The notes under the pieces are model-generated. The model saw only the letters and a program-made list of their open reading frames with translations, was not told the DNA's origin and made no database searches. A DNA stretch of 64,000 bases from Pseudomonas poae (GTDB lineage Bacteria; Pseudomonadota; Gammaproteobacteria; Pseudomonadales; Pseudomonadaceae): positions 3,424,001-3,488,000 of the forward strand of contig CP034537.1 in the NCBI GenBank assembly GCA_004000515.1, written 5' to 3'. How positions within the stretch are numbered: the first letter of the stretch is position 1; the number at the start of each line of letters is the position of its first letter. Below, piece by piece: positions 31,899 to 41,379 of this stretch. A program made the position numbers and the translations under genes.

Positions 31899-33127
31899 AT
31901 GAGCACGACCGCGTCTAAACCAAGAACGTACGAACCGATTGCTCCGCAATATCAGTATGCTGACCAAAATAACAACATAGATCCGATGGCTATAAGATAT
32001 GGGGAAAAGCCATCATCGCTCCCGGTAGAATGGAAGTTGGAACTCCTATTACGTTGTATATATCGCGCGTCGATGATGTCGAAAACCCCGTTGTATCCTT
32101 TACCGGTGTCGCCAATGGTGATCGCGATACTGAAATTAATATTGACGCTGAATGGTTTGCGCTTTTTATAGGACGAACATTCTCCAGTAGGTATTCCGCT
32201 GTGGTCGACGGGGAGGGTGTCACATCTGCTGTCGCTGAGCTGACTGTTCGTCACTTCAAACCTGAGGATTTACCTGCTGCAAAGTTTCAGGATGTGACGC
32301 AAGAACACGGGGGGCGATGGTTGGATATGCGTAAATTCGGTGGCAGCGCCGTGATTAATTTGTGCCGTTATCCATTGATCCATGAAGGGCAGGGATTGTG
32401 GGTTCTCGCCATGAGCAATCCGGCAGACAGTGATCCGTCGTGTTTCTGGGTTCGCAATGGAGATAAAGTGACCGAAGAGGAGGCCAAGGCGACACACATC
32501 GTCATGCATCTTTCTCGGGATGCACTGAATGAGTTTAATGACTATGGTTCGGTGACGTTGAGCACCGCTGTAACCTTCAGTCGTGAAGAGGGTGAGCCTC
32601 CCACCGACCCAGAGTTGTCGCTGTTGCCGGCGAATGCGATTGAATTACCAGCTTCTTCGGAAAATTTGCGTAAAGGCGACCCTGAAGAGCCGCCTTTTGA
32701 AGAGTTTTCGGACTTTGAGAACGGTTGGGGTGGTTGGGAAGTTACGCCTGGCACTGATCCCAGGGACCTGAAGATCGTGCAAGACAGTGCTGGCATCTGG
32801 TATGTGTTGAACTATACGTATACCAACAAATCAAATGGGATCGTATTGTCAAAAGGTTATAGCCCACTTGAAGTCGGCAAGAAGTATGAATTCAGCGGGG
32901 ATTTTATGCGCATTGGAAGCGTGCATTCCGTCCCCCGCCTCTCCGTCACAGTGAACGGTGAACCTCTCATACCGCCGACAGATATTTCCAACACCACGCA
33001 ATGGCGTAGCTTGAAGGGGGAGTTCACGGCCAAGGCGACATTTGGAGTGGTGGAGATCGTAAGCCATGTCGCATCTGGGGCTGGAAACGACTACGGAATG
33101 AAAGGTTTCAAGCTGAAGGTCGTTTAG
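31899..33127 (+). CDS. Beta-rich hypothetical protein, paralogue B (downstream of pvdL)
   Basis: This is a protein of unknown function of about 409 residues. The start at 31899 follows GAGGAG. One A is lost in GGGGAAAAGCC near 32008; restoring it joins IRYGEKAIIAPGRMEVGTPI. Its first 260 residues resemble the protein at 14587-15796 (see that entry). Its C-terminal 150 residues (DFENGWGGWEVTPGTDPRDL, then VGKKYEFSGDFMRIG and VVEIVSHVASGAGNDYG) look like a lectin-like beta-sandwich of the carbohydrate-binding type and differ from the tail of paralogue A. It has no signal peptide and no cysteine pair. Base composition is AT-richer than pvdL. Role unknown; a secreted or cell-surface accessory is possible. 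Confidence 0.7.
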
Positions 33128-33155
33128 CGCCAGAGGTATTTACCTCGTACGCAAA

Positions 33156-33172
33156 GCCCGCAAATCGCGGGC
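33156..33172. other. Small hairpin between convergent genes
   Basis: GCCCGC-aaatc-GCGGGC forms a 6-bp stem between paralogue B and dsbG. It has no T-run, so terminator function is uncertain. Confidence 0.4.
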
Positions 33173-33197
33173 ATTGCCAACGCCGGGTGTGTGGCAT

Positions 33198-33958
33198 TTA
33201 TTTTGGCCCAAGTATCTTCACCAACTTCTCCGGCGAAGGCGCCCCTTGCTGTTGCTGCAACCCACCCTTGTCATCCAGATAGAAAATCGCCGGCGTCGCC
33301 GACAACTCCAATTCATCCATCAACTTCATATTGGCATCGAGCTTGGCCTCGATATCCGCCGGGATCTTGGCCAGTGCCTGCAACTTGCTGCCTTTACCGG
33401 CGGCCTCATGTTCTTCCAGTGCTTTTGCGGGTCTTTGGCGGCGAACAGTGCGGCGGATTTGCCCGGGCTGTCTTCGCGGATGATGCCGACCATGATGTGG
33501 CGCAACTGCACCTTGCCAGCCTTCACCCATGGGCGGGCCTGTTCCCAGAACATGTTGCAGTACGGGCAGTTGGGGTCGCTGAACAGGTAGACGATGCGTG
33601 GCGCCTTGACGTCGCCGTCCTGGATCCAGCTGCTTTTTTCCATCTTGGCCCAGACTTCCTTGGCCATCGGCGCGTACACCAGTTTTTCCAGGGGCGCGCT
33701 GCTCAGGTCATTGCCCTGGGCGTCGTACAGGTTGCCGGCGATTACGCTGTTGCCGTCAGCGGTCAGGTAGAGCGCCATGCCGCGGTTCTGGTATTGCGCG
33801 GCGTAGCCGGTGAGGCCGCTCGGGGCGTCGAACTTGCCGAGGATCTTGGCGCCCTTGGCTTCGATCTGTTTGATCGGTGCCGGCCAGTCTTCGGCCTGGG
33901 CCAGGGTAGCCGCCAGTGTCAGGGGCAGCAGGGTCAGCAGGTGGCGGAGGCTTGGCAT
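33198..33958 (-). CDS. dsbG: Thiol:disulfide isomerase DsbG
   Basis: This is a periplasmic thioredoxin-fold isomerase/chaperone of about 253 residues. A cleavable signal peptide (LLTLLPLTLAATLAQA) is followed by the dimerisation region and the active site SDPNCPYCNMFW (CxxC is CPYC). The cis-Pro loop lies in LSATPAIFYLDD near the end. One A is lost in GCAAAAGCAC near 33419; restoring it gives DPQKALEEHEAAGKG. It is the last gene of a dsbD-tlpA-dsbG operon and overlaps the end of tlpA by 25 bp. Reduced DsbG is maintained by a DsbD-type transporter, here encoded next to it. Confidence 0.92.
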
Positions 33959-34778
33959 GTGGGTTTCCTTATTGTGGCGGTGTCGAAGGGTTCCATGGCG
34001 CGGGCCAGGCTGGCTTGGGACAACTCGCCCAGGTGGCTGTTGATCAGGCGCCCATCGGCTTGGTAGAACAGGGTAGTAGGCAATGCCATGGAGCCGACGG
34101 CCTGGCCGAGGCGGCCGCTGGCGTCGAACAGCACGTTGTCCAGCGTCAGGCCCTGAGTTGCCAGGAAGGTACTGACGCTTTGCATGCTTTCGGCCTGGTT
34201 GACGAACAGGAAGGTCACGTCAGGCCGTTGGTGTTGGGCGCGTTCGAGCACCGGCATCTCGCGCCGGCACGGTGGGCACCAGGTCGCCCACAGGTTGATC
34301 ACCAGCGGGCCGCCCTTGTAGTCGGCCAGTTGCACCACGTCGCCATTGGCGTTGCGCAGGGTGATATCCGGCAGTTGCGAGCCCTTGTCATACAGGTTCA
34401 ACGCCAGGCTGGTCATGCCCCAGAACACCAGGCCCGTGACCACCCCGGCACTCAGCGGCTTGCGCAGGCCGGGCGGCGCCAGCAGTAGACCAGCGCGCCG
34501 AGGATCAGCACGATCACGCCGGGCCACGCGAGAAAACCACCGTCGCGCAGATCGACCATCTGCACCCAGTCGTTGCGGTAGTCGCTCCAGTACATCAGCA
34601 CAAAGCTGATGCGCGCGGCCAGCATGCCCAGCAGGAACAGACTGAACAGCACCGATTCCGGGTTCTCACCACCGCGCTTGGCCACGCGCCAGCCCACCAG
34701 GGTGGCGAGAATCAGCGCGCTGATCAGCAGGATGTGATTCAGGGCGATGGCGAAGGTACCGATGGTCAGGGTCAGCAT
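33934..34778 (-). CDS. Membrane-anchored TlpA/DsbE-like thioredoxin with Lgt-like N-terminus
   Basis: This two-part protein has about 281 residues. Residues 1-135 contain four hydrophobic segments (FAIALNHILLISALILATLV, VLFSLFLLGMLAARISFVLM, FLAWPGVIVLILGALVY, VVTGLVFWGMTSLALNLY) and resemble the start of prolipoprotein diacylglyceryl transferases. Residues 140-270 are a periplasmic TlpA domain with the active site NLWATWCPPCRREMP. It probably passes electrons from DsbD to periplasmic targets. One base is lost near 34484 (YCWRRP then GLRKPL). Its ATG touches the dsbD stop (TGATG), so translation is coupled. It is the counterpart of PA2477 in P. aeruginosa by gene order. Confidence 0.85.
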
Positions 34779-36503
34779 CAGGGCGCGTCTCGGGTTTGCG
34801 TCCAGCGTTGCAGGAAGGCGGCGGCATCCACTTCGCCGGTGATGCGGTGGGCACGGCGTTCTTCACCGTCCGGGCCGATCCACACAAAGCTCGGTGGCCC
34901 TGGCACCTTGTAGCGGTCGAGCAGCTCGCGGCTGGCGGCGTTGTCGGCGGTGACGTCCAGGCGTAGCAGGCGCACGTCTTTCAGCGCGTCCATCACTTGG
35001 GGTTGGCCGAACACTTGTTTTTCCATGATCTTGCACGACACGCACCAGTCGGCGTAGTAGTCCACCAGTACCCATTGGCCCTGGGCCTTGGCGCTGTCGA
35101 GCTGGTTTTGCAGCACGGCCGGGTCGTTGATGGTCATGAAGGCGTCGTGGGCGCTGGGTGCGTTAGCAATACGCGAGCCGCTGTAGACCTTCAGCGGCTG
35201 CCACAGGTCGTCGCTGCCCCCCGCTGCGCCCACCACCAGCACCGCGCCCCACAGGCCCAGCAGCAAGGAGCCAGCGCCAAATACCTTGGCGGCCAGGCCG
35301 TATTCGCGGGCAAGCGTCCAGCCGCAGTACGCCATGACCAATGCCAGGGCCCCCACAAGCCTATCCACAGGCTGGCATCGACCACCGGACGAATCATCAG
35401 CACAGCGGTGCCCAGGAACAGGAAGCCGAAGACCCCCTTGAGCACGTTCATCCAGGTGCCCGGTTTAGGCAGGAAGCGGTTGCCCACGGTCACCAGCAGC
35501 AACAACGGAATGCCGATGCCGATGCCCATGGCGAACAGGATCAGGCCACCATGCAGCGCATTGCCGCTTTGGGCGATATACAGCAGGGCGCCGGCCAACG
35601 GCGCGGTCATACACGGGCCTACCAGCAGGCCCGACAGCGCGCCAAGAACCCCGGCGCCTACCAGGCTGCCGCCGCTTTGCTGGCGGCTGGCGTTGTCCAG
35701 GCGATCGCGCAGGAAGGCGGGCAGTTGCAGTTCAAAGAAGCCGAACATCGGCAGGGCGAGGATCACGAACAGAGCGGCGAAGCTGCCAAGAATCCACGGG
35801 GTTTGCAGCAGCGCGGCCAGGTTACTGCCGGCCAGAGCGGCCAATACGCCCAGCGCCGCATACACCAACGCCATGCACACCACGTAGCTGCTGGCCAAGG
35901 CGAAGCCACGACGCGGGCTGGCGCCACTGCCAACGACCAGGCCAGCGAGGATCGGCAACATCGGCAACGAACACGGCGCAAACGCCAGCAACAGGCCCAG
36001 GCCGAAGAACACCAGCAGGCTCCAACCCAGGCTGCGCTGTTGCAGGCCGCTGGCCAGGCTTTGGTCCTGGGCTTGTGCGGTGGCCGCTACCGCCGGATTG
36101 CCGCCCAGGTCCACGGTGATCGATTGCGGCGGGTAGCACAGGCCAGCATCGGCGCAGCCCTGCCAGCCAGCTTGACCTGGCCAGTGACGCCGGCCGGGAT
36201 CTTCACTTCCAGGCCCTGGCGGTACACTTGCTGCTCGCCGAAGAACTCGTCGCTATGGGCTTCGCCCTGGGGCAGCGTCGGTTTTTCGGCCAGCCCGTCG
36301 AATTTCATGCGTTGCTGGTACAGGTAATAACCGTCGGCAATCTGCCAATACAGCTGGGTCTCGCCGCTTTCCAGGCGCTCGGAGGTAAAGGTGAAGGCCT
36401 TGCCCACCGGGAGAAAATCGGGTTTGGTTTCAAAGGGATTGCCCGGTGACGCTTGGGCGAATCCCGCGAACAATACCAGCAGAAAGGTAAACAGATGCCG
36501 CAT
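34778..36503 (-). CDS. dsbD: Thiol:disulfide interchange protein DsbD
   Basis: This is the transmembrane electron carrier that moves reducing power from cytoplasmic thioredoxin to periplasmic thiols. Signal peptide (FTFLLVLFAGFAQA), N-terminal alpha domain with Cys pair (expected CADAGLC), eight-helix core with the redox cysteines in FAPCSLPMLP and VGPCMTAPLA, and a C-terminal thioredoxin domain YADWCVSCK. Two one-base losses: near 36165 (before QGCADAGL) and near 35362 (GTGGGGGCC). Corrected length is about 575 residues. The ATG at 36503 follows AAGG. It is the first gene of the operon and divergent from its two-component system. Confidence 0.93.
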
Positions 36504-36550
36504 GGTCAAGCCTTAGTTCGATGCAAGTTAGGCACACAATGTGTGGCGTT

Positions 36551-36570
36551 GATTAACCGATGATTAACCG
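36551..36570. promoter_or_regulatory. Tandem repeat GATTAACCG, likely response-regulator site
   Basis: GATTAACCG occurs at 36551-36559 and 36562-36570, 11 bp apart (one helical turn), in the divergent region between dsbD and the OmpR-type regulator. This arrangement is typical for OmpR/PhoB-family dimers bound head to tail. Confidence 0.7.
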
Positions 36571-36665
36571 GGGCTATTCTAGAGTGAGTGCGCACCGTTT
36601 AGCGGCATAATCTGCGCTTAATCCGTTGCCCTTTTAATTCCCCCATCTTTCATGAAGGGTTCAGC

Positions 36666-37346
36666 ATGCACGTACTGGTCTGTGAAGACGACGAACTGAT
36701 CGCCAGCGGCATCGTGGCCGGCCTCACCGCCCAGGGTTTTACCGTGGAGCGTGTGGGCTCGGCGTCGGCTGCGCGCGCGATGCTCAAGGCCGCGACGTTC
36801 GACATCATGGTGCTCGACCTCGGCCTGCCCGATGAAGACGGCCTTAAGTTGCTGCAGCAACAGCGCAGCCAAGGCCTGGAGATTCCGGTGCTGATCCTCA
36901 CCGCGCGGGATTCGGTGACCAACCGTGTCGATGGCCTGCAAGCCGGCGCCGATGACTACCTGCTCAAACCCTTCGACCTGCGCGAACTTGCCGCACGCCT
37001 GCAAACCCTGCTGCGGCGGGTGGCGGGGCGTAGCGTCAACCTGATCGAGCACGGGCGCCTGGCCTATGACCCGAGCAGTCGCGAGACCTTCCTGGGTGGC
37101 GAGCCGGTGGACCTGTCCCGCCGTGAACAGGCGTTGTTGCAAGCGCTGCTGCATAACAAGGGCCGCGTGCTGTCCAGCGAGCAGCTCAAGGACAGCGTCT
37201 ATGGCTTCAATGACGAGCTGGAAAGCAACGCCCTCAACGTGCACATTCACCACCTGCGGCGCAAATTGGGCAATGGCATCGTCGAGACCGTGCGCGGCTT
37301 GGGCTACCGGCTGGGCCCGGCGGATGGTGGAGAGCACTCTTCGTGA
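36666..37346 (+). CDS. dsbR: OmpR-family response regulator (DsbR-type)
   Basis: This intact 226-residue regulator has an N-terminal receiver (VCEDDELIASG; phosphoacceptor Asp in MVLDLGLPDEDG; conserved Lys in YLLKPF) and a C-terminal winged-helix domain (LSRREQALLQALLHNKGRVL, VHIHHLRRKLG, TVRGLGYRLG). It corresponds to PA2479 by gene order. That regulator with its partner kinase (DsbRS) responds to copper and controls dsb genes. It overlaps the next gene by four bases (GTGA). The GATTAACCG tandem repeat upstream is its likely operator, serving both divergent transcripts. Confidence 0.85.
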   Translation: MHVLVCEDDELIASGIVAGLTAQGFTVERVGSASAARAMLKAATFDIMVLDLGLPDEDGLKLLQQQRSQGLEIPVLILTARDSVTNRVDGLQAGADDYLLKPFDLRELAARLQTLLRRVAGRSVNLIEHGRLAYDPSSRETFLGGEPVDLSRREQALLQALLHNKGRVLSSEQLKDSVYGFNDELESNALNVHIHHLRRKLGNGIVETVRGLGYRLGPADGGEHSS

Positions 37347-38665
37347 AAAGCCTGCGCCTGCGGCTGACGTTCAAACTGGGCGCCGCATTTGTATTGATCT
37401 GGGCCCTGGCAGCGGCCTGGATGCTCAACGACCTGCGCAACCAGATGATGTTTTCCCTCGACCAGCGCCTGGTGGCTTCCGCGCGAATGGTCGCGGGGCT
37501 GACCGAGCAAATGCCGGGGCTGGCCAGTGTGAGTGGCGGGGCGCATTTCAGCGCTGAACAACTGCATGTGCCCGGCGGCATGGCCTGCCAGGTCAGTTCA
37601 TTGCGTGGGGAAATTCTTGCGCGCAGCCATACCACCCCGGAGGAAGGCCTGGAGTCGCGCAAGAGCGGCTTTCGTGACCAGGTGATCGACGGTGTGGGGT
37701 GGCGCAGTTTCACCCTGTCCCGGGGCGACTTGCTGATCACCACCGCCGACCGCCAGGTCGAGCGTGAAGCGCTCAACCTGTCGATCTTGCTGGCGGCCTC
37801 TGTGCCAGTGGGTGTGGCGATGCTGGGCTGCTTGTGCCTGCTGTGGCTCGGCATCGGCCAAAGCCTGTTGCCGCTCAACCGCATGCGCGATGCACTGATG
37901 CGCCGCAGCGCCGACTCCCTCGAACCCCTGCAGATTCACCCGTTGCCCAGCGAACTCAAGCCGTTGCTGGACACCCAGAACCAACTGCTGCAACGCATCG
38001 CCAAGACCATCGAGCGTGAGCGCCGCCTGACCGGTGACGCCGCCCATGAACTGCGCAGCCCGTTGACGGCGATCAAGACCCACCTGCAAGTGGCGCGCAT
38101 GACCGAAGGTGCCGCGCGCGACCAATCCCTGGCCCACGCCGAAGAAGGCGCCGACCGCCTGCACCGCACCCTGGAGCAATTGCTGCTGCTGGCGCGGGTC
38201 GAGGGCAGCCTGTCGTTTGACGATGGCCTGCAGTCCAGCGCGGAGGACGTCGCTCGGCTGGCCATCGAAGACGCCAATGCGGGCGACAATCAGCGCATCG
38301 ACCTGATCTTGCCGGACAACCTCACTGACACCCCGGTGGAAATGCCAGTGGGCCTGGCGGTCGCGGCCCTGCGTAACCTGTTGGACAACGCCTTGCGCCA
38401 CACTCCGGCGGACACCCGCGTAGAACTCAACGTGTTCACCGCTGGCGATCAGGTGGTGTTCCGCGTGCGTGACCATGGCAAGCAAATTTCTGCCGAAGAC
38501 CTGCAATACCTGACCCAACGCTTCTGGCGCAATGGCAGCAGCGAAGGCTGCGGCCTGGGGCTGGCAATTGTGCAGGCGATTGTGCAGCGCTGTTCTTGCT
38601 CGCTGAAGTTCGACAGCCGGCCCGACGGCTTGCGCGTTGACCTGGGTATGCCGTTGCGGCGCTGA
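37343..38665 (+). CDS. dsbS: Sensor histidine kinase (DsbS-type)
   Basis: This intact 440-residue membrane kinase has two transmembrane segments (AAFVLIWALAAAWML near residue 15; ILLAASVPVGVAMLGCLCLL near residue 155) framing a periplasmic sensor region. A HAMP-like linker, the phosphoacceptor motif DAAHELRSPLTAIKTH, and the ATP-binding boxes LLDNALRH (N box), FRVRDHGKQI and GCGLGLAIVQAI (G box) follow. The GTG start overlaps the regulator's stop. By gene order it matches PA2480, the kinase paired with PA2479. The sensor loop (residues 40-145) has one Cys and several His and Met, compatible with metal or redox sensing; this is inference. Confidence 0.87.
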   Translation: MKSLRLRLTFKLGAAFVLIWALAAAWMLNDLRNQMMFSLDQRLVASARMVAGLTEQMPGLASVSGGAHFSAEQLHVPGGMACQVSSLRGEILARSHTTPEEGLESRKSGFRDQVIDGVGWRSFTLSRGDLLITTADRQVEREALNLSILLAASVPVGVAMLGCLCLLWLGIGQSLLPLNRMRDALMRRSADSLEPLQIHPLPSELKPLLDTQNQLLQRIAKTIERERRLTGDAAHELRSPLTAIKTHLQVARMTEGAARDQSLAHAEEGADRLHRTLEQLLLLARVEGSLSFDDGLQSSAEDVARLAIEDANAGDNQRIDLILPDNLTDTPVEMPVGLAVAALRNLLDNALRHTPADTRVELNVFTAGDQVVFRVRDHGKQISAEDLQYLTQRFWRNGSSEGCGLGLAIVQAIVQRCSCSLKFDSRPDGLRVDLGMPLRR

Positions 38666-38691
38666 CTGCCGTTCTCTCAAGTGCCAAATAG

Positions 38692-38732
38692 TTACCGCCT
38701 TCCTGAGGTTCAAGCCTTCAGGATGGCGGTAA
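38692..38732. other. Long imperfect hairpin after the sensor kinase gene
   Basis: TTACCGCC...GGCGGTAA (8 bp) encloses a second stem TCCTGA-GG/CCTTCAGGA with loop TTCAAG. There is no T-run after it. It may end the kinase transcript or be processed RNA structure upstream of the amidase gene. Confidence 0.55.
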
Positions 38733-38786
38733 TTTGCGCTTGAACGGGCCGAAAAGACTCGGCCTGTATTGAAAAGGACGGTTCTA

Positions 38787-39553
38787 ATGTTGGTTATCGA
38801 CACCAGTTTTCCTGCCCAAGGCTTCAATGAACGTAACGGTGAGCCGGTGCGGCAGGTGATCCTGCATTACACGGCAGCAGCCTTTGCGTCATCCCTGCGT
38901 ACCCTGACCCAAGACGGGGTCAGTGCGCACTATCTACTACTCGACCCAAATGAGCCCAGTTACCGAGCCGCTGGCTACGATGAGCTGCGGGCTTTTTTGC
39001 CTGGTAGGCGAGGACAAGCGCGCCTGGCATGCCGGGGTCAGTCATTGGGGCGGTCGCGATAACCTCAACAGCCGCTCGATTGGCATCGAGATCGTCAACC
39101 TGGCGCGCGATGACGGCGGTGTGTTCACCTTCCGGCGTATACCGAAGCGCAGATCGAGGTGCTGATCTTGCTGCTTCGCGACCTGCTTGGGCGATATCCG
39201 CAGATCGGGCCGACCGACATCCTCGGGCATTCGGATGTGGCGTATTGGCGCAAGAGCGATCCGGGCCCCGGTTGCCATGGCAGTGTCTGCATGAGGCGGG
39301 TGTAGGCGCTTGGTATGACGAGCCGACGCGGGCGATGTACCAGCGCAGGTTTTGCATGGGGCTACCGCCAGAGGTGGAGGTGGAGCGGGCATTTCAGCGC
39401 TATGGGTATAAGCCCGCGCAGAATCGCCAGGCGTTTGAGCACAGGACGCGGGCGTTCCAGATGCACTTTCGTCCACGGGATTATTGCGGGTTTCTGGATG
39501 CAGAGACGTGCGCGACTCTTTATGCCTTGAATGAAAAGTACCTTGGATTGTGA
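38787..39553 (+). CDS. N-acetylmuramoyl-L-alanine amidase (Amidase_2, AmpD-like)
   Basis: This is a family-2 zinc amidase of about 255 residues that cleaves the stem peptide from muramic acid. Zinc ligands are visible in VILHYTAA (His), and in the [16 protein letters not shown] motif (His and Asp); the central motif is [27 protein letters not shown]-terminal peptidoglycan-binding-like tail follows ([11 protein letters not shown]). No signal peptide is seen, so it is closer to cytosolic or non-classically exported AmpD homologues. Three breaks: one extra T in a T6 run near 38994, one T lost near 39138, one C lost near 39267 (GGGCCCCGG). The start at 38787 follows AAGGACGG. Confidence 0.87.
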
Positions 39554-39585
39554 AGCCTCATCCGTCAGTAAAAGATCAGGGCCCC

Positions 39586-39609
39586 TAAATCCTTTCCTTG
39601 CTGGTGCGT
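39586..39609 (+). promoter_or_regulatory. PvdS-dependent promoter (IS box) of pvdH
   Basis: TAAAT at 39586-39590, exactly 16 bases, CGT at 39607-39609. It lies 33 bp before the pvdH start and fully matches the TAAAT-N16-CGT pattern. Confidence 0.9.
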
Positions 39610-39642
39610 TTCCAGAACAGGAACCAGATGAGGGATCAAGTA

Positions 39643-41036
39643 ATGTCCGTCGCTATCAGCCATATCGAAGAAGCCCCGCTTCAAGAAACGCTTTATCAGT
39701 TCGAAGAAACCCCACTGCTGGCACGCCAACGCCAGCAGGAGTCGAACGCCCGTAGCTACCCTCGGCGGATTCCCCTGGCGCTCAAGCGCGCCAAGGGGAT
39801 TTACGTGGAAGACGTCGAGGGCCGCAGCTTTATCGATTGCCTGGCCGGCGCCGGCACCCTGGCGCTGGGGCATAACCACCGGCAGTGATCGAAGCCATCC
39901 AGCAAGTGTTGAGCGACGAGCTGCCGTTGCACACCCTGGACCTCACCACGCCGGTCAAGGACCAGTTCGTACAGGACCTGTTCGGCCTGCTGCCGGCAGA
40001 GCTTGCACGGGAGGCAAAAATCCAGTTTTGTGGCCCGACCGGCACCGATGCGGTGGAAGCCGCGTTGAAACTGGTGCGCACCGCGACTGGGCGCAGCACC
40101 GTGTTGTCGTTCCAGGGCGGTTACCACGGCATGAGCCAGGGCGCCCTGAGCCTGATGGGCAGCCTGGGGCCGAAGAAACCCTTGGGCGCGTTGCTCAGCA
40201 ATGGCGTGCAATTCCTGCCATTCCCTTATGACTATCGTTGCCCGTTCGGCCTGGGCGGCGTGGAAGGGGTGCGGGTCAACCTGCATTACCTGGAAAACCT
40301 GCTCAACGACCCGGAAGCCGGGGTGGCGTTGCCGGCAGCGGTGATTGTCGAAGTGGTGCAGGGCGAGGGCGGTGTGATTCCGGCCGATCTGGACTGGCTG
40401 CGTGGCCTGCGACGCATCACCGAACAGGCCGGCGTGGCGTTGATCGTCGACGAGATCCAGAGCGGCTTCGGCCGTACCGGCAAGATGTTTGCCTTTGAAC
40501 ACGCCGGCATCATCCCGGACGTGGTGGTGATGTCCAAGGCCATTGGTGGCAGCCTGCCGCTGGCGGTGGTGGTGTATCGCGACTGGCTCGATACCTGGTT
40601 GCCGGGTGCGCATGCCGGGACCTTCCGTGGCAATCAAATGGCGATGGCGGCAGGTTCGGCGGTGATGCGCTACCTCAAGGATCACGACTTGGCTGGCCAC
40701 GCCGCCGCCATGGGCGAGCGCCTCGGTGAACACCTGCGCATCCTGCAGCGCGATTTCCCGCACCTGGGCGATATTCGCGGTCGCGGACTGATGCTGGGCG
40801 TCGAGTTGGTGGACCCGAACGGCACACCCGACATACAGGGCCATCCGCCCGTGCATCGCCAATTGGCGCCACGGGTGCAGCGCGAATGCCTCAAGCGCGG
40901 GCTGATCCTGGAGCTTGGCGGCCGGCACGGCAGCGTCGTGCGTTTTTTGCCGCCGCTGGTGATCACCGGCGCCGAAGTGGACCGCGTGGCCGAGATCTTC
41001 GGGCGCGCTCTGGCGGCAGCGGTGGCCAGCCTCTAA
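39643..41036 (+). CDS. pvdH: Diaminobutyrate--2-oxoglutarate aminotransferase PvdH
   Basis: This PLP-dependent class III aminotransferase makes L-2,4-diaminobutyrate, the residue loaded by the last PvdL module, from aspartate semialdehyde and glutamate. Motifs are the glycine-rich [39 protein letters not shown] with the PLP-contacting Asp, and the PLP Lys in VMSKAIGG. One C is lost near 39883 (CACC-GGCAG); restoring it joins [15 protein letters not shown]. Corrected length is 464 residues. The ATG at 39643 fits the family N-terminus and follows AGGGA; an in-frame ATG at 39628 is less likely. It has its own PvdS promoter. Confidence 0.95.
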
Positions 41037-41057
41037 TTTTTTGGCGGCTTGGCACGT
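41034..41057 (+). promoter_or_regulatory. PvdS-dependent promoter (IS box) of mbtH, overlapping the pvdH stop
   Basis: TAATT at 41034-41038, exactly 16 bases, CGT at 41055-41057. The TAA of the box is also the stop codon of pvdH. It lies 62 bp before the mbtH start. Confidence 0.78.
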
Positions 41058-41118
41058 TTCTACAGATATCAGTGCTGCGCGTGGTGCGCGGCCAGTCTTT
41101 CAGCGATGGAGAACAGCA

Positions 41119-41340
41119 ATGACCTCAGTATTCGACCGCGACGACATCCTGTTTCAGGTAGTGGTCAACCATGAAGAGCAGTATTCCATCTGGCCCGACT
41201 ACAAGGCCGTGCCGGAAGGCTGGCGCACCGTGGGCAAGAGCGGCCTGAAGAAGGAATGCCTGGCCTATATCGAAGAGGTGTGGACCGATATGCGGCCATT
41301 GAGCCTGCGCCAGAAGATGGACAGCGCCGCTATCGCTTAA
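41119..41340 (+). CDS. MbtH-like NRPS accessory protein
   Basis: This intact 73-residue protein has the MbtH signature: [25 protein letters not shown] with the conserved tryptophans, and a downstream [17 protein letters not shown] segment. MbtH proteins bind adenylation domains of nonribosomal peptide synthetases and raise their activity or solubility. Here the partner is expected to be PvdL and the other pyoverdine synthetases. It corresponds to PA2412, next to pvdH in P. aeruginosa. It has a separate PvdS box. Confidence 0.95.
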   Translation: MTSVFDRDDILFQVVVNHEEQYSIWPDYKAVPEGWRTVGKSGLKKECLAYIEEVWTDMRPLSLRQKMDSAAIA

Positions 41341-41347
41341 ACGATAA

Positions 41348-41379
41348 AATGTGGGAGCTGGCAAGCCAGCTCCCACATT
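41348..41379. repeat. Collapsed REPIN: perfect 15-bp palindrome with 2-nt loop
   Basis: AATGTGGGAGCTGGC-AA-GCCAGCTCCCACATT. The arms are the same sequence as the longer REPINs in the window but here they abut. It lies exactly between the convergent mbtH and MscS genes and likely acts as a transcription barrier. Confidence 0.9.
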
